DNA from: Telmatobacter sp. DSM 110680
Lineage (GTDB): Bacteria; Acidobacteriota; Terriglobia; Terriglobales; Acidobacteriaceae
DNA: 64,000 nucleotides
Direction of reading: 5' to 3'
Assembly: GCF_039994875.1 (NCBI RefSeq)
Contig: NZ_CP121196.1
Location: 496,001-560,000 of the forward strand
A model generated the notes under the pieces. The model was not told where the DNA came from and did no database searches. It was given only the letters and a program-made list of their open reading frames with translations. Made by a program: the position numbers and the translations under genes. This document shows, piece by piece, positions 9,191-18,698 of this stretch; position 1 is the first letter of the stretch; each line of letters opens with the position of its first letter.

Positions 9191-9269
9191 GGCCTCGTGA
9201 CCATTTGTTACATTTCTCCTGAGTTTTGCGGCCAGCCAGAGCGTAGCCTATTGGTATTCGGAGAGTTGC

Positions 9270-9980
9270 GTGGAAGATGTACTTCTGATCGACGATGACG
9301 TTGAACTCTGCTCGATGCTGACGGAGTACCTTGCCAGGCACGGGTTTCGGATTCGATCGGTTAACCGCGGAGACACTGGCTTCGCGGTCGCGCAGCAACG
9401 TCCATGGGCAATGATTCTTCTCGACGTGATGCTGCCCGGCATCGACGGGTTTGAGGTTCTGCGGCGAATCCGCTCTGAATCGAATGTGAGCGTTCTGCTC
9501 CTCACTGCACGGGGCGAAGATGTCGATCGCATCGTCGGGCTTGAGATTGGTGCAGATGATTATTTGCCCAAGCCTTTCAATCCGCGCGAACTTCTGGCAC
9601 GCATGCGCGCCGTACTTCGCAGGCAGGATCGTACTTCTGCGCCGCCGGCGGCTCATCTTCGCGTTCAGGACCTGGAGTTGGACGTTGCCGCACGCAAAGC
9701 CGTAAAAGCCGGCAGAAAGCTTGACCTGACCGATGTCGAGTTTGGCTTGTTGGAGGCCCTCATGCGGGTTCCCGGCACGGTGGTTAGTCGCGACGAATTA
9801 TCGCAGGCAGTGCTTGGTCGTGAATTCGACCCGTTCGACCGCAGCCTTGATATGCACGTCAGCAGGCTTCGGAGAAAACTAAGCTTCGACGGAGAAAACG
9901 AAGATCGGGTCAAGACAATTCGCGGTGTCGGCTATCAACTGGTTGTCGATCGCGATTTCAATGGCCAAGGAGATTCCTAA
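9270..9980 (+). CDS. OmpR/CpxR-type response regulator
   Basis: 236 residues from a GTG start with GGAGAG four bases upstream. Receiver domain residues 1-115: acidic pocket DDD near residue 8, phospho-acceptor Asp52 in LLDVMLPG, the LLLTARGE switch and Lys101 in YLPKPFN. A winged-helix DNA-binding domain follows (about 135-230), ending in the typical VKTIRGVGYQLV hairpin and containing SLDMHVSRLRRKL. The sensor kinase starts two bases after its stop. It likely binds the GTAAM repeats just upstream and so controls itself and the divergent TonB receptor. The signal sensed is unknown. Confidence 0.9.
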   Translation: MEDVLLIDDDVELCSMLTEYLARHGFRIRSVNRGDTGFAVAQQRPWAMILLDVMLPGIDGFEVLRRIRSESNVSVLLLTARGEDVDRIVGLEIGADDYLPKPFNPRELLARMRAVLRRQDRTSAPPAAHLRVQDLELDVAARKAVKAGRKLDLTDVEFGLLEALMRVPGTVVSRDELSQAVLGREFDPFDRSLDMHVSRLRRKLSFDGENEDRVKTIRGVGYQLVVDRDFNGQGDS

Positions 9981-9982
9981 GC

Positions 9983-11344
9983 ATGCGCGGCCTTTTCTTC
10001 AAAATCTTTATCATCTTCTGGATCGCCCAAAGCCTCATCTTCGTGATCTCCACGGCATTCATTCTGGCCCACCGTTTTCCTCGCCCTAATTTCCTGCTCG
10101 ATCCGGCACTCAGTAATTTGAACGCAAACGCTGTTGAAGGCACGAAGAGATTTGAGTCGGGAGGTTGCGCAACATTTAATGCATATGCGCATCAGCGCAA
10201 TGAGACTCTAGCGTTGGCAGATGCGAGTGGGAAAGTTTTGTGCGGGCAAGCGCTGCCAATTTCTGCGGATCTCACTGATTCGGCCGGCACCATCCACGCG
10301 CGAAGAGCTGGGAATGTCACTGTCTGGAGCGCGCCCGCCATCTCCTCCAGCGGTGCAAACTACCTTTTTATCGTTGTCGTTCCTGTTCACCGCGAGCAGC
10401 ACGCCTGGTGGGAAGATCTGTACCACTTCGCATCGCCTCAATTGCCCGTAGCCATCGCAATTGGGGGACTCACTACCTTTGTACTGGTGCTGATCTTCAC
10501 TCGCCCAGTTGTTCGATTGCGCGAGGCCGCTCTTCAACTGGCGCAGGGCAACTTGAGCGCCCGCGTCCGCGAACCCGGTAAGCGAAGCCGGATTTTCAAA
10601 GGGGATGAATTCGACGCTCTTGTGGACGGGTTTAATCACATGGCGGAAAGGCTCGAGTCTCTCGTAAACGCTCAGAAGCTGCTGCTTCGCGATGTTTCGC
10701 ATGAATTGCGATCTCCGCTGGCGAGGCTAAGCGTCGCCCTCGAACTTTCCCGCGAAGACGCAGATTCCACCATGAATACGCATCTCAACCGGATCGAACG
10801 CGAGACGGAACGTCTCAATCAGTTGATCGGACAGCTTCTGACTCTCTCCTCAATGGAGGCGGCAGAAGGCCTAGACAAAATCGAGCGCGTCTCGATGAAG
10901 ATGTTACTCGAAGAGATGACGCCGGATGCGACCTATGAAGCGCAGCAGAGAGATGCCTCGGTCGCGCTTGATGCACTGTGCGATTTTGTCGTCGAGGGCA
11001 GGCGCGAGTTGCTGTATCGAGCCATCGAGAATGTAGTTCGCAATGCGGTGCGCTATACACAGCCTGGAACGCAAGTCGAGATCCGGCTGAGCCGGGATAA
11101 TGAACGCCACATGGTGGTCATTGAGGTCAGCGATCGAGGTCCCGGCATTCCCGAATCGGAGGTCGCGTCGATCTTTCGCCCCTTCTACAGGGTCGATGCA
11201 GCTCGCAGCGCGCAGACAGGCGGATTTGGTGTCGGCCTGGCAATCGCAGAGAGAGCCATCAAACTTCACAATGGCCAGATTCGAGCGTCGAATCGCGCCG
11301 GCGGCGGCACAACCATCCAGATCTCTCTTCCTCTCTCCGCGTGA
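9983..11344 (+). CDS. CpxA-like sensor histidine kinase
   Basis: 453 residues. AAGGAG lies at the right distance inside the end of the preceding gene. There are two membrane helices (about 7-29 and 156-173) around a periplasmic sensor loop of about 125 residues. A HAMP segment follows (TRPVVRLREAALQLAQGNLS), then the H-box RDVSHELRSPLARLS with His240, N-box ENVVRNAVRY, G1 DRGPGIPE and G2 FGVGLAIAERAI. The short periplasmic sensor, order of domains and pairing with an OmpR-type regulator match CpxA. Cognate partner: the regulator encoded two bases upstream. The stimulus is likely envelope-related by analogy only. Confidence 0.9.
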   Translation: MRGLFFKIFIIFWIAQSLIFVISTAFILAHRFPRPNFLLDPALSNLNANAVEGTKRFESGGCATFNAYAHQRNETLALADASGKVLCGQALPISADLTDSAGTIHARRAGNVTVWSAPAISSSGANYLFIVVVPVHREQHAWWEDLYHFASPQLPVAIAIGGLTTFVLVLIFTRPVVRLREAALQLAQGNLSARVREPGKRSRIFKGDEFDALVDGFNHMAERLESLVNAQKLLLRDVSHELRSPLARLSVALELSREDADSTMNTHLNRIERETERLNQLIGQLLTLSSMEAAEGLDKIERVSMKMLLEEMTPDATYEAQQRDASVALDALCDFVVEGRRELLYRAIENVVRNAVRYTQPGTQVEIRLSRDNERHMVVIEVSDRGPGIPESEVASIFRPFYRVDAARSAQTGGFGVGLAIAERAIKLHNGQIRASNRAGGGTTIQISLPLSA

Positions 11345-11436
11345 TCAGATACCCATTCAGTACGTCACGAAACTTTGCGGTCGAATTTTCGCCGCCAACC
11401 ATCTGAAAGCGAACTCATTCCTCTGAGGTGCAGGAA

Positions 11437-11994
11437 ATGAACACGGCAACAAACTCTAACGTCGAAGCAAAATTGCAAGGACCATCCAAAAGCGCGGCTC
11501 GCCTGAAATGGGCTCGACAATGGCACCTCTACCTTGGGACGCTGTTTGCGCCTTCAATTCTTTTCTTCGCTTTTACTGGGTCTCTTCAGTTGTTCGGTCT
11601 GCATGAGAGCCATCCAGGCGATTCCTATCAAGCCCCGGCATGGGTGCAAAGACTGGCCTCTATTCACAAGGACCAGGTGATAAGGAAACAACATGGGCCC
11701 CCACCGGATCCTGCAAAGCAGCAAAGCAGACCGCCGCAGTCGGATGAAGCGCAGCGGACGTCGCAACCTGTACATTCGCAACCGGGAGGTGGTCGCCAGA
11801 ATGAGGAAAGTGGTCCAAGCAAGCTCACTCTCGCTCTGAAGTGGTTCTTCCTGGCAGTGGCAGCGGGTTTGATCTTCTCGACGCTTCTCGGCATTTATAT
11901 GGCGTTTAAGTTCAACCGGAGTCGCGCGCTGGTCTGGGGTATGCTGTTTCTCGGTACAGCGATACCGTTAGCGCTCGTTCTCATGATGGTCTAG
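11437..11994 (+). CDS. Small PepSY-type membrane protein
   Basis: 185 residues from the ATG at 11437; an in-frame GTG nine bases earlier is also possible. The first helix is introduced by WARQWHLYLGTLFAPSILFF, the phrase that opens PepSY-associated transmembrane proteins (H at the membrane face, then ...AFTGSLQLF). A Pro/Gln-rich soluble loop of about 90 residues follows, then two further helices (LTLALKWFFLAVAAGLIF and LVWGMLFLGTAIPLAL). It is much shorter than full PepSY iron reductases, having lost the PepSY repeats. It lies 92 bases after the sensor kinase and may be the third gene of that operon. Known relatives sit beside TonB receptors for iron or other metals, which matches the divergent receptor here. 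The role is inferred. Confidence 0.65.
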   Translation: MNTATNSNVEAKLQGPSKSAARLKWARQWHLYLGTLFAPSILFFAFTGSLQLFGLHESHPGDSYQAPAWVQRLASIHKDQVIRKQHGPPPDPAKQQSRPPQSDEAQRTSQPVHSQPGGGRQNEESGPSKLTLALKWFFLAVAAGLIFSTLLGIYMAFKFNRSRALVWGMLFLGTAIPLALVLMMV

Positions 11995-12007
11995 GAGAGG
12001 ACGATCG

Positions 12008-12190
12008 ATGAACCTTGCTTTCCTCGACAAGGCAGTCATTGAGATTTTTGTTGATGGTGGAGTGACTACCCCAGGCACAGGTTTGGAATTAGAGACGACG
12101 CAGGCGCGATTGACCGTCTTGAGATCTTCCCAACGAAGTCGATATGGGAGATTTCTGGATCGAGCGAAAAATGAGAGCCCGTTCGCCTGA
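12008..12190 (+). CDS. Possible small protein or gene remnant, function unknown
   Basis: 60-residue frame 13 bases after the PepSY-type gene, with GAGAGG upstream of its ATG. Residues LAFLDKAVIEIFVDGG look like one strand pair of the C-terminal beta-sandwich of GH32 glycosidases, but the resemblance ends after about 16 residues. It may be a decayed glycosidase end, a real small protein or a chance frame. The rest of the gap to 12315 shows nothing recognisable. Confidence 0.28.
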   Translation: MNLAFLDKAVIEIFVDGGVTTPGTGLELETTQARLTVLRSSQRSRYGRFLDRAKNESPFA

Positions 12191-12315
12191 ATCTCGATGA
12201 TCACAATGGGGCAATGGCCTCATTGAGTCATTGACGTTGATTAATGTTCCTGGCAAGTGGCCGTAAGCCCCCTGCCGAAGAAAGGGATTTCCGCTTGCGA
12301 CACGCGGTGATTCCC

Positions 12316-13143
12316 TCATTTCGGAGCAAGGTCACCGAACCAATACGCAGCCGTCACGCCACCATCCATGAGGAAATCGCTGCCAGTGATGAAGGCTCCT
12401 TCAGGGCCCATGAGGAGTGAACCAACTGTTCCAACCTCGTCCGGTGTGCCGGCTCGTCGAGCCGCAGACACTTCGATCATGCGTCGATAGCCCGGCCCGC
12501 GCGGTCCTTTCAGCTCGTCATTTGCCAGCGGCGTAATGATGATGCCGGGGCTGATCGTATTAACTCGCGCACCGCGCTTTCCCCAACGGACCGCCTCTGC
12601 CATCACGCGCAGGGAGTTTCCGCGCTTTGAAATCTGGTAAGCGTGCAATGAGTCCTTGATCTGATCCAGCTGAAGCATGGGGAGGCTGAGTAGCTCCTCC
12701 ACAGGTGTGGTAGCTAGCAGCGCGTTTTGTTCTGTCGAGAGCGGCCCAAGACGATGCCCGGACTGAGACGCAATTACAACACCAGAACCTCCGCGAGCGA
12801 TGACGTTGCCAAACTCTTCCAGCACGAGTGCGGTCCCGTAGAGATCGACCTTGAGGATCGTCTGCGGAGAGGCCTGAGAAGGCGAAACACCCGCAGCATG
12901 GATGACACCTGAGACTTCGCCGAGCTTGGTTGCCGCCTCAACAAGAGCATGGACCGAGGCGCGCGAGGAAACATCGACTGTGGCCGTGCTGACGTCGAAG
13001 CCCGCATCGAAAAGAACCTTCGCTGCCGCCTCGGCGTTCTCCTGTCGGATATCCGCTAAGAGAACGTGTTTGCCCGCAGCAACGCGCCGCACGATTGCCT
13101 GTCCGATCGAACCTGCTCCGATGACTACGATTACATCTGTCAT
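12316..13143 (-). CDS. Short-chain dehydrogenase/reductase (SDR), copy 1
   Basis: 275 residues. The longer GTG start at 13155 is rejected because GTGAGGA sits six bases before the ATG at 13143. The cofactor loop reads GAGSIGQAI, a GxGxxG form rather than the TGxxxGxG of classical SDRs. The following acidic LADIR suggests NAD(H). Active-site Tyr169 and Lys173 are in AYQISKRGN; Ser126 or Ser128 lies in VIASQSG. The ending GPEGAFITGSDFLMDGGVTA is typical of SDRs. It is clearly paralogous to the SDR at 16534-17367 (shared DVSSR, AGVSP, DLYG, WGKRGARVN, ISPGII, ITPLA). It is the last gene of a same-strand cluster of redox enzymes; its start overlaps no coding end, but the upstream stop lies only nine bases away. 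Substrate unknown. Confidence 0.85.
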   Translation of the reverse strand: MTDVIVVIGAGSIGQAIVRRVAAGKHVLLADIRQENAEAAAKVLFDAGFDVSTATVDVSSRASVHALVEAATKLGEVSGVIHAAGVSPSQASPQTILKVDLYGTALVLEEFGNVIARGGSGVVIASQSGHRLGPLSTEQNALLATTPVEELLSLPMLQLDQIKDSLHAYQISKRGNSLRVMAEAVRWGKRGARVNTISPGIIITPLANDELKGPRGPGYRRMIEVSAARRAGTPDEVGTVGSLLMGPEGAFITGSDFLMDGGVTAAYWFGDLAPK

Positions 13144-13151
13144 TCCAATCC

Positions 13152-13847
13152 TCACTGAACTTGGTGTTTTGAATGCTTTGCATGAAAATCATTTATTGCC
13201 TTGATGTTGAGAACCTGATACCGAACAGATTTGACCACAGAATTCTCATCCCCCCCGGGCTGCTGATTCAGATGAATACTCACGCCGCACTTCGAAGGGT
13301 AGGAGGTGATCAACGGTTTCATGAGGCCCTCTATCGATTTCGCCGGAGTGTCACCCGGCTTTGCACTCGGCACCAGCCCAAAGGGCAACCATGCCTTGCT
13401 TGACTCTGGACGGCATTGCGATGGGTTCGACAAAGGCGCTCCGGTTGCGTCGCTGAACCACAAGCTATCGCCCTTGTTGATTTCAGCGGGAGTCCAGGTT
13501 TGCTTCGTGATGAGGTCGCGCAAGATCGACACGGTCGGCTGCTGGCCTGATGGCAGGAACGGAAGTTGCCCGGGAGGGAGGATATGCACGACTGAAAATC
13601 CCACCACTTTGCCGTCGATCAACGTGAATGCATATGACTCCATCTCAGTTTCTGCGACGAGATAGTACATATCTGGATAATCGGAAGCCAGATCGATGTA
13701 GAGCGGTGCGGTTGAGCTCAATGCTGTCTTCACCTCGTTGTCACTCATGCCGAGCGCTATTTTCGCGAGCTTTACCGTCTGCGCCAACGCTGGCTGAGCA
13801 AGTACGATCAGAACCGCGATTAGGAGTTGTAAATGGAACTTCTTCAC
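13152..13847 (-). CDS. Secreted protein of unknown function inside the redox cluster
   Basis: 231 residues starting with a clear signal peptide (MKKFHLQLLIAVLIVLAQPALAQ). The mature part is not a family I recognise. It begins VKLAKIALGMSDNEVKTAL, similar in style to SmpA/BamE-like or PDZ-less periplasmic domains that start with a GMS.xEV turn. It contains two cysteines (SQCRPES and PSKCGVS) that could form a disulfide. The gene is five bases downstream of the NmrA-like gene and nine bases upstream of SDR copy 1, so it belongs to that transcript, though its neighbours are cytoplasmic. No function is proposed. Confidence 0.7.
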   Translation of the reverse strand: MKKFHLQLLIAVLIVLAQPALAQTVKLAKIALGMSDNEVKTALSSTAPLYIDLASDYPDMYYLVAETEMESYAFTLIDGKVVGFSVVHILPPGQLPFLPSGQQPTVSILRDLITKQTWTPAEINKGDSLWFSDATGAPLSNPSQCRPESSKAWLPFGLVPSAKPGDTPAKSIEGLMKPLITSYPSKCGVSIHLNQQPGGDENSVVKSVRYQVLNIKAINDFHAKHSKHQVQ

Positions 13848-13852
13848 TACGA

Positions 13853-14674
13853 TTACCTTTCTTCCATTTGCGTGCTGCGCCTAATGAGGGTCCCTGACAA
13901 GGCATGCAGATCGTCCCTTACGCGCTGCGGCTCGTCTTCCGGCGGTTGGTTTCGCATGTCGCGCACGCCGTCTAATCCATCTTCGGGGTCCGGATCGAGG
14001 GCAGCGAACAGAGCATCGAGATCTTCCTGTGCCGGACCTTTGGTTGCAACCAGCTCAAATGTCTTCCGCAGTGCGTGATCGGAGGTCAGACTGCTCACCA
14101 GAACTTCCGCAATCTGGCGCCGCGCAATGACTCCATCGCTGGAGTTGCCGGCCTGGCGTAGATCACCCTGTAGGAAGACGAGTTGATGCTCATCGGCTTT
14201 GTTGTAGTCGAACCATCCCGGACGTACGATCGTGTAAGGACATCCGCTCGCCCGTACCAGCCTTTCAGCCCGTCTCTTCCAATCATGAGATTCGGTGGAA
14301 CGGTTGTAAGAGCCGGTCCGATTCGTGACGCCGATTGCAGTCATCAGCGCGATGCGGACTCTCCGCGAACCGAGCGCTGCGAGGACGTTCCGGACCCCAC
14401 CATAATCAACTGTCTCCGAACCGACCTTCCCGGCACCATCCGATCCGTGCGTGAACACGATGGCGTCAACGCCCTTGACCGCAACGTTGAGAGTATCGGG
14501 GCGAGTCAAGTCGCCTATCACCGCCTCCGCATTTGCCGGGAGACGGCGTGCTCTCTCTGCGCTGCGCACCAGGGCGCGAACCGAATGCCCCTGACGAAGC
14601 GCCTCTTCGACAACAAGGCTTCCAATGCTGCCTGTGGCGCCAATCACCAATACAGTTATGGATTGATTACTCAT
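13853..14674 (-). CDS. NmrA-like / atypical SDR NAD(P)-binding protein
   Basis: 273 residues. N-terminal VLVIGATGSIGSLVVEEAL is the GxxGxxG nucleotide loop of atypical SDRs, followed by VRALVRSAERA, whose arginines usually select NADP(H). MTAIGVTNRTGSYN and PYTIVRPGWFDYN are typical of NmrA/SDR_a5 proteins, which either reduce small molecules or sense the redox state. The usual YxxxK is not obvious, so it may be a sensor rather than an enzyme. Its start overlaps the stop of the carboxymuconolactone-decarboxylase gene by four bases (ATGA), showing translational coupling. Confidence 0.82.
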   Translation of the reverse strand: MSNQSITVLVIGATGSIGSLVVEEALRQGHSVRALVRSAERARRLPANAEAVIGDLTRPDTLNVAVKGVDAIVFTHGSDGAGKVGSETVDYGGVRNVLAALGSRRVRIALMTAIGVTNRTGSYNRSTESHDWKRRAERLVRASGCPYTIVRPGWFDYNKADEHQLVFLQGDLRQAGNSSDGVIARRQIAEVLVSSLTSDHALRKTFELVATKGPAQEDLDALFAALDPDPEDGLDGVRDMRNQPPEDEPQRVRDDLHALSGTLIRRSTQMEER

Positions 14675-15426
14675 GACGTTGCTACCTCATCAATGGCGCG
14701 CAGCCCATTCAGCGCACGGGGATATCCGATAAACGGCACCAACTGCGTGACCACATCGATCATCCGAGCGCGGCCATTCCCCACATGAAGATTCGCGGAG
14801 ACATGCCCTTTAACCTGCGCATCACATCCACCGAGCGAAACCAGCATGCTCAAGGTAAGCAGTTCGCGGGTAGGAATATCGATTCCGCCGCGCGAAACAT
14901 GATCGCCAAAACAGTTCGCCGAGAGATAGCGCTGTATGTGCATCTGATCGTGCGCGGCGGAGGCGTAAAGCTTGTCGACTCGATCCGCTCCGATGATCTG
15001 CCCTTGAACCTCGCGGCCTTTCTCGAGACGAGTCTCGGGAGTCGTTGTGGCTTGGCCAGGAAGTGGCAGCTTTATGCCGCTTTCGCTAAGCACCTCGTTG
15101 GTGGCGTGAAGAAAGTCGTATACCTTGGCCATTCCCACATAAGGCACAGCCTGGTAGACAATCTCCTTTACCTCAACGGGAGTGACGCCGACGATGAGCG
15201 CAGCACCAAGCATCACGCGATACTCTCGCAAAGCCTGACACGCGATCATCGACGCCAACTGCACCATCAGGCGGAGCCGTGGTTCCAGGCCACCATGTTG
15301 CAGCACTTCATCGAATGCGAAGTTGTCGAAGATCTCAATGAGCTCAGGGTCGGTCACGGCGAGCTGTGAAGTGTGACCGGGGAACAGTTCCTCGTGGTTC
15401 TTTCGCGCTCGTTCGCTGATTGCCAT
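14671..15426 (-). CDS. Carboxymuconolactone decarboxylase family protein with two CMD domains
   Basis: 251 residues made of two CMD/AhpD-like helical domains. The first covers about 20-115 (LRLMVQLASMIACQALREY, GVTPVEVKEIVYQAVPYVG). The second covers about 150-245 (TRELLTLSMLVSLGGCDAQVKGHVSANL, DVVTQLVPFIGYPRAL). The family includes the beta-ketoadipate-pathway decarboxylase and AhpD-type peroxidase helpers. Each domain has one Cys (ACQ; GGCDAQ) rather than the CxxC of AhpD, so a disulfide-reductase role is unlikely. Duplicated CMD proteins of this sort often travel with SDRs, aldo/keto reductases and AraC regulators, as here. Real substrate unknown. Confidence 0.85.
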   Translation of the reverse strand: MAISERARKNHEELFPGHTSQLAVTDPELIEIFDNFAFDEVLQHGGLEPRLRLMVQLASMIACQALREYRVMLGAALIVGVTPVEVKEIVYQAVPYVGMAKVYDFLHATNEVLSESGIKLPLPGQATTTPETRLEKGREVQGQIIGADRVDKLYASAAHDQMHIQRYLSANCFGDHVSRGGIDIPTRELLTLSMLVSLGGCDAQVKGHVSANLHVGNGRARMIDVVTQLVPFIGYPRALNGLRAIDEVATS

Positions 15427-15501
15427 CGCGATTCTCCTAATCCATCGAGAGTCCCCCGCCCACGCCTGGGCCGGGGAGCTTACTTTTAAGAGCGACGTCC
15501 A

Positions 15502-16521
<1,020 letters not shown>

Positions 16522-16533
16522 TCAGTCGCCTTC

Positions 16534-17367
16534 TTATGCGGGATTCGGCAGTAGCCCGGCGAGCATCGCTGCAATTACACCGCCGTCGATCAGAAGATCA
16601 CTGCCCGTTACGAAGCCCGCATCGGGTCCAAGGAGGTACGAGGCGGCCACAGCAACCTCGTCCGGCGACGCCATCCGCTTGGCTGGCGAAGCGTCAATCA
16701 TCGCGCGGTAGACGTCTCCAATCGGCGAGTTCAGCTCGTGCTGTGCGAGAGGCGTGGCGATGATACCCGGACTGATGGAGTTCACACGTGCGCCGCGTTT
16801 TCCCCAGCTGATTGCAGAGGCCTGAACACGCAGATGATTTGCGCGCTTCGAGACAATATACGCCACCATGGAATTCGGCACCGCCTCCGAACTCAAGAAC
16901 GGTTTTGACAAGAGCTCATCTGCAGGCGCGAACGCCAATTCATGCTCCTGCTCAGCTGGAAGACCCGCCGACATATGCCCCGCCATGCTGGACACGATCA
17001 GCCCGGCGCCTCCTGGAGCGATTACGCGTTCGAACTCCTCGAAAACGACAGCGCTGCCATACAAGTCAACGGAGAGCACACGATCCGGCGGAGCCATGTT
17101 GGGTGAGACCCCCGCGGTATTGACGACGTTGACCACGCTTCCAAGCGCCGCTGCCGCATTTGCCAGGGCGCGCACGGATTCGCGCGATGAAACGTCGACC
17201 TTCAGCCTCGTCACTTTGTAGCTGGCTGACTCAAGCTCATTCGCGGCAGATGCCAACACCTTTTCATCGAAATCTGCCAGAAGAATGTGCTTGCCGAAAC
17301 CCTGACGGCGAGCGATCGCCATTCCAATCCCACCAGCACCGATGATTACGACTACTTCCTGCTTCAT
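16534..17367 (-). CDS. Short-chain dehydrogenase/reductase (SDR), copy 2
   Basis: 277 residues and the first gene of the minus-strand redox cluster. Like copy 1 it has a GxGxxG loop (IIGAGGIGMAIARR) instead of the classical TGxxxGxG. An acidic LADFDE follows, so NAD(H) is likely. Tyr170 and Lys174 form the active site in AYIVSKRAN, and the C-terminal GPDAGFVTGSDLLIDGG closes the fold. Conserved blocks shared with copy 1 point to a duplication that now brackets the cluster. The divergent AraC-type regulator starts 237 bases away. Substrate unknown. Confidence 0.86.
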   Translation of the reverse strand: MKQEVVVIIGAGGIGMAIARRQGFGKHILLADFDEKVLASAANELESASYKVTRLKVDVSSRESVRALANAAAALGSVVNVVNTAGVSPNMAPPDRVLSVDLYGSAVVFEEFERVIAPGGAGLIVSSMAGHMSAGLPAEQEHELAFAPADELLSKPFLSSEAVPNSMVAYIVSKRANHLRVQASAISWGKRGARVNSISPGIIATPLAQHELNSPIGDVYRAMIDASPAKRMASPDEVAVAASYLLGPDAGFVTGSDLLIDGGVIAAMLAGLLPNPA

Positions 17368-17604
17368 GTATGTTTTTCCTCAATGGCGGGCGACCCGTCG
17401 GATCCGTCGCAAGAGATTTGCGGTTCCAATCCGCGCCATGCCTGGTACGATTCGTGCGCGTCTTTACCGACTTCTCGATACTACGAAGGATCGCGTTTCG
17501 AGCGGTATCACGATCCTGCGAACTTATTGCCTATTCCTCCGATTAGCCCATTTTTCTGTACACGCACTGTCAGCCCGGCGTTACGCTGAATATGGAGAAG
17601 CGAA
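17368..17604. promoter_or_regulatory. Divergent promoter region between the redox cluster and its AraC regulator
   Basis: This 237-base gap must hold both promoters. I see an inverted repeat GGATCG (17488-17493) / CGATCC (17511-17516) with a 17-base centre, and next to it GATAC / GTATC arms interleaved with it. Such separated arms could bind an AraC dimer, but the match is short and could be chance. Confidence 0.35.
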
Positions 17605-18585
17605 ATGCAGATCGAAGCGGCAAACAGAGCAGGAAAGCTCCATGAGGGAAATCCAAACCATTGCGTGGACGGGGACCATGTGATTGCCCTTCGGTCCGAG
17701 CTAGCACGCAAAATTGCCGCCCATATCCAAGCGGAAGGTGATCAGGTCACTCTGGTGCCGGGCTTAGTCCTGTTTCGTAGGACCGCCCTGACCAGCTGCT
17801 ACTCAGCCACTTACGAGCCCTCGATCATCGTCTACGGGCAGGGCCAGAAGCACGTCAATATCGGCGGCGCAATGTATGTGTGTGACGAGTCCACGGTACA
17901 GCTCACCTCTATCGATATGCCGGTCATCAGCCAGGTGACGAAGGCGAGCCGTGAGAAGCCCATCCTGGCGCTGATCCTCAAGCTCGATATGCCCGCGGTT
18001 CGCGAGATCCTAAGCCAGGATGAATTTCTGTCAGCGGACGTCTGCGCCGGTACCCGCGGCATGGCCATCGCTAAATCAACGCCGGAGTTGCTCGGCTCTT
18101 GTATACGCCTCTTGGAATTGCTTGATACTCCGCGCGACATACCTTTCCTCGCTGGTCTGATGCAACGGGAGATCGTCTATCGCCTCTTGCGATCGTCTCT
18201 GGGCAAGCACCTGCGCGCCATCGCCACACTTGGGGAGCAGAGCAATCGCACAGCGAGAGCAGTCGTTTGGCTAAAGGAGAACTTTTCGAAGCCTCTGCGT
18301 GTGGAAGACCTCGCCGCCGTGGCCAAGATGAGCGTATCTACTTTTCACCAGCATTTCCGCACCCTGACCCAGATGAGTCCGCTGCAATACCAGAAGCGGA
18401 TGCGCCTCCATATGGCGCGCGTGCGCATGATGACCGAGGGCATAGACGCAGCTAGCGCCGCCTTCGAAGTCGGCTATGAAAGTGCCAGCCAGTTCAACCG
18501 CGAGTACCGCAGACTCTTCGGCAAGCCGCCCATGCGAGACATCAAAGCGCGCCAACTGGTTGAAATCGAACAAAACAGAAGTTAG
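17605..18585 (+). CDS. AraC-family transcriptional regulator
   Basis: 326 residues with GGAGAAG upstream of the ATG. Residues about 45-200 are the AraC_N-type cupin domain common in regulators of aldehyde/ketone reductase clusters (SCYSATYEPSIIVYGQGQKHV, YVCDESTVQLTSIDMPV). Residues about 220-320 carry two helix-turn-helix motifs (LRVEDLAAVAKMSVSTFHQHFR and ASAAFEVGYESASQFNREYRR), followed by LFGKPP. It is divergent from the SDR/AKR/CMD cluster and so is its most likely regulator. The inducer is probably a reactive carbonyl or aromatic compound, which is inference from the enzymes next door. Confidence 0.92.
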   Translation: MQIEAANRAGKLHEGNPNHCVDGDHVIALRSELARKIAAHIQAEGDQVTLVPGLVLFRRTALTSCYSATYEPSIIVYGQGQKHVNIGGAMYVCDESTVQLTSIDMPVISQVTKASREKPILALILKLDMPAVREILSQDEFLSADVCAGTRGMAIAKSTPELLGSCIRLLELLDTPRDIPFLAGLMQREIVYRLLRSSLGKHLRAIATLGEQSNRTARAVVWLKENFSKPLRVEDLAAVAKMSVSTFHQHFRTLTQMSPLQYQKRMRLHMARVRMMTEGIDAASAAFEVGYESASQFNREYRRLFGKPPMRDIKARQLVEIEQNRS

Positions 18586-18698
18586 AGTAGCGACGCTAAG
18601 GGCCAAAGCACCAATCCAGCTAATTCAATCCCTTCTGCTCCGGCACTATTCCAGAGCCCTATGAACCGGCAGCATTGTCCGTGATTCTGAGTTCACGA

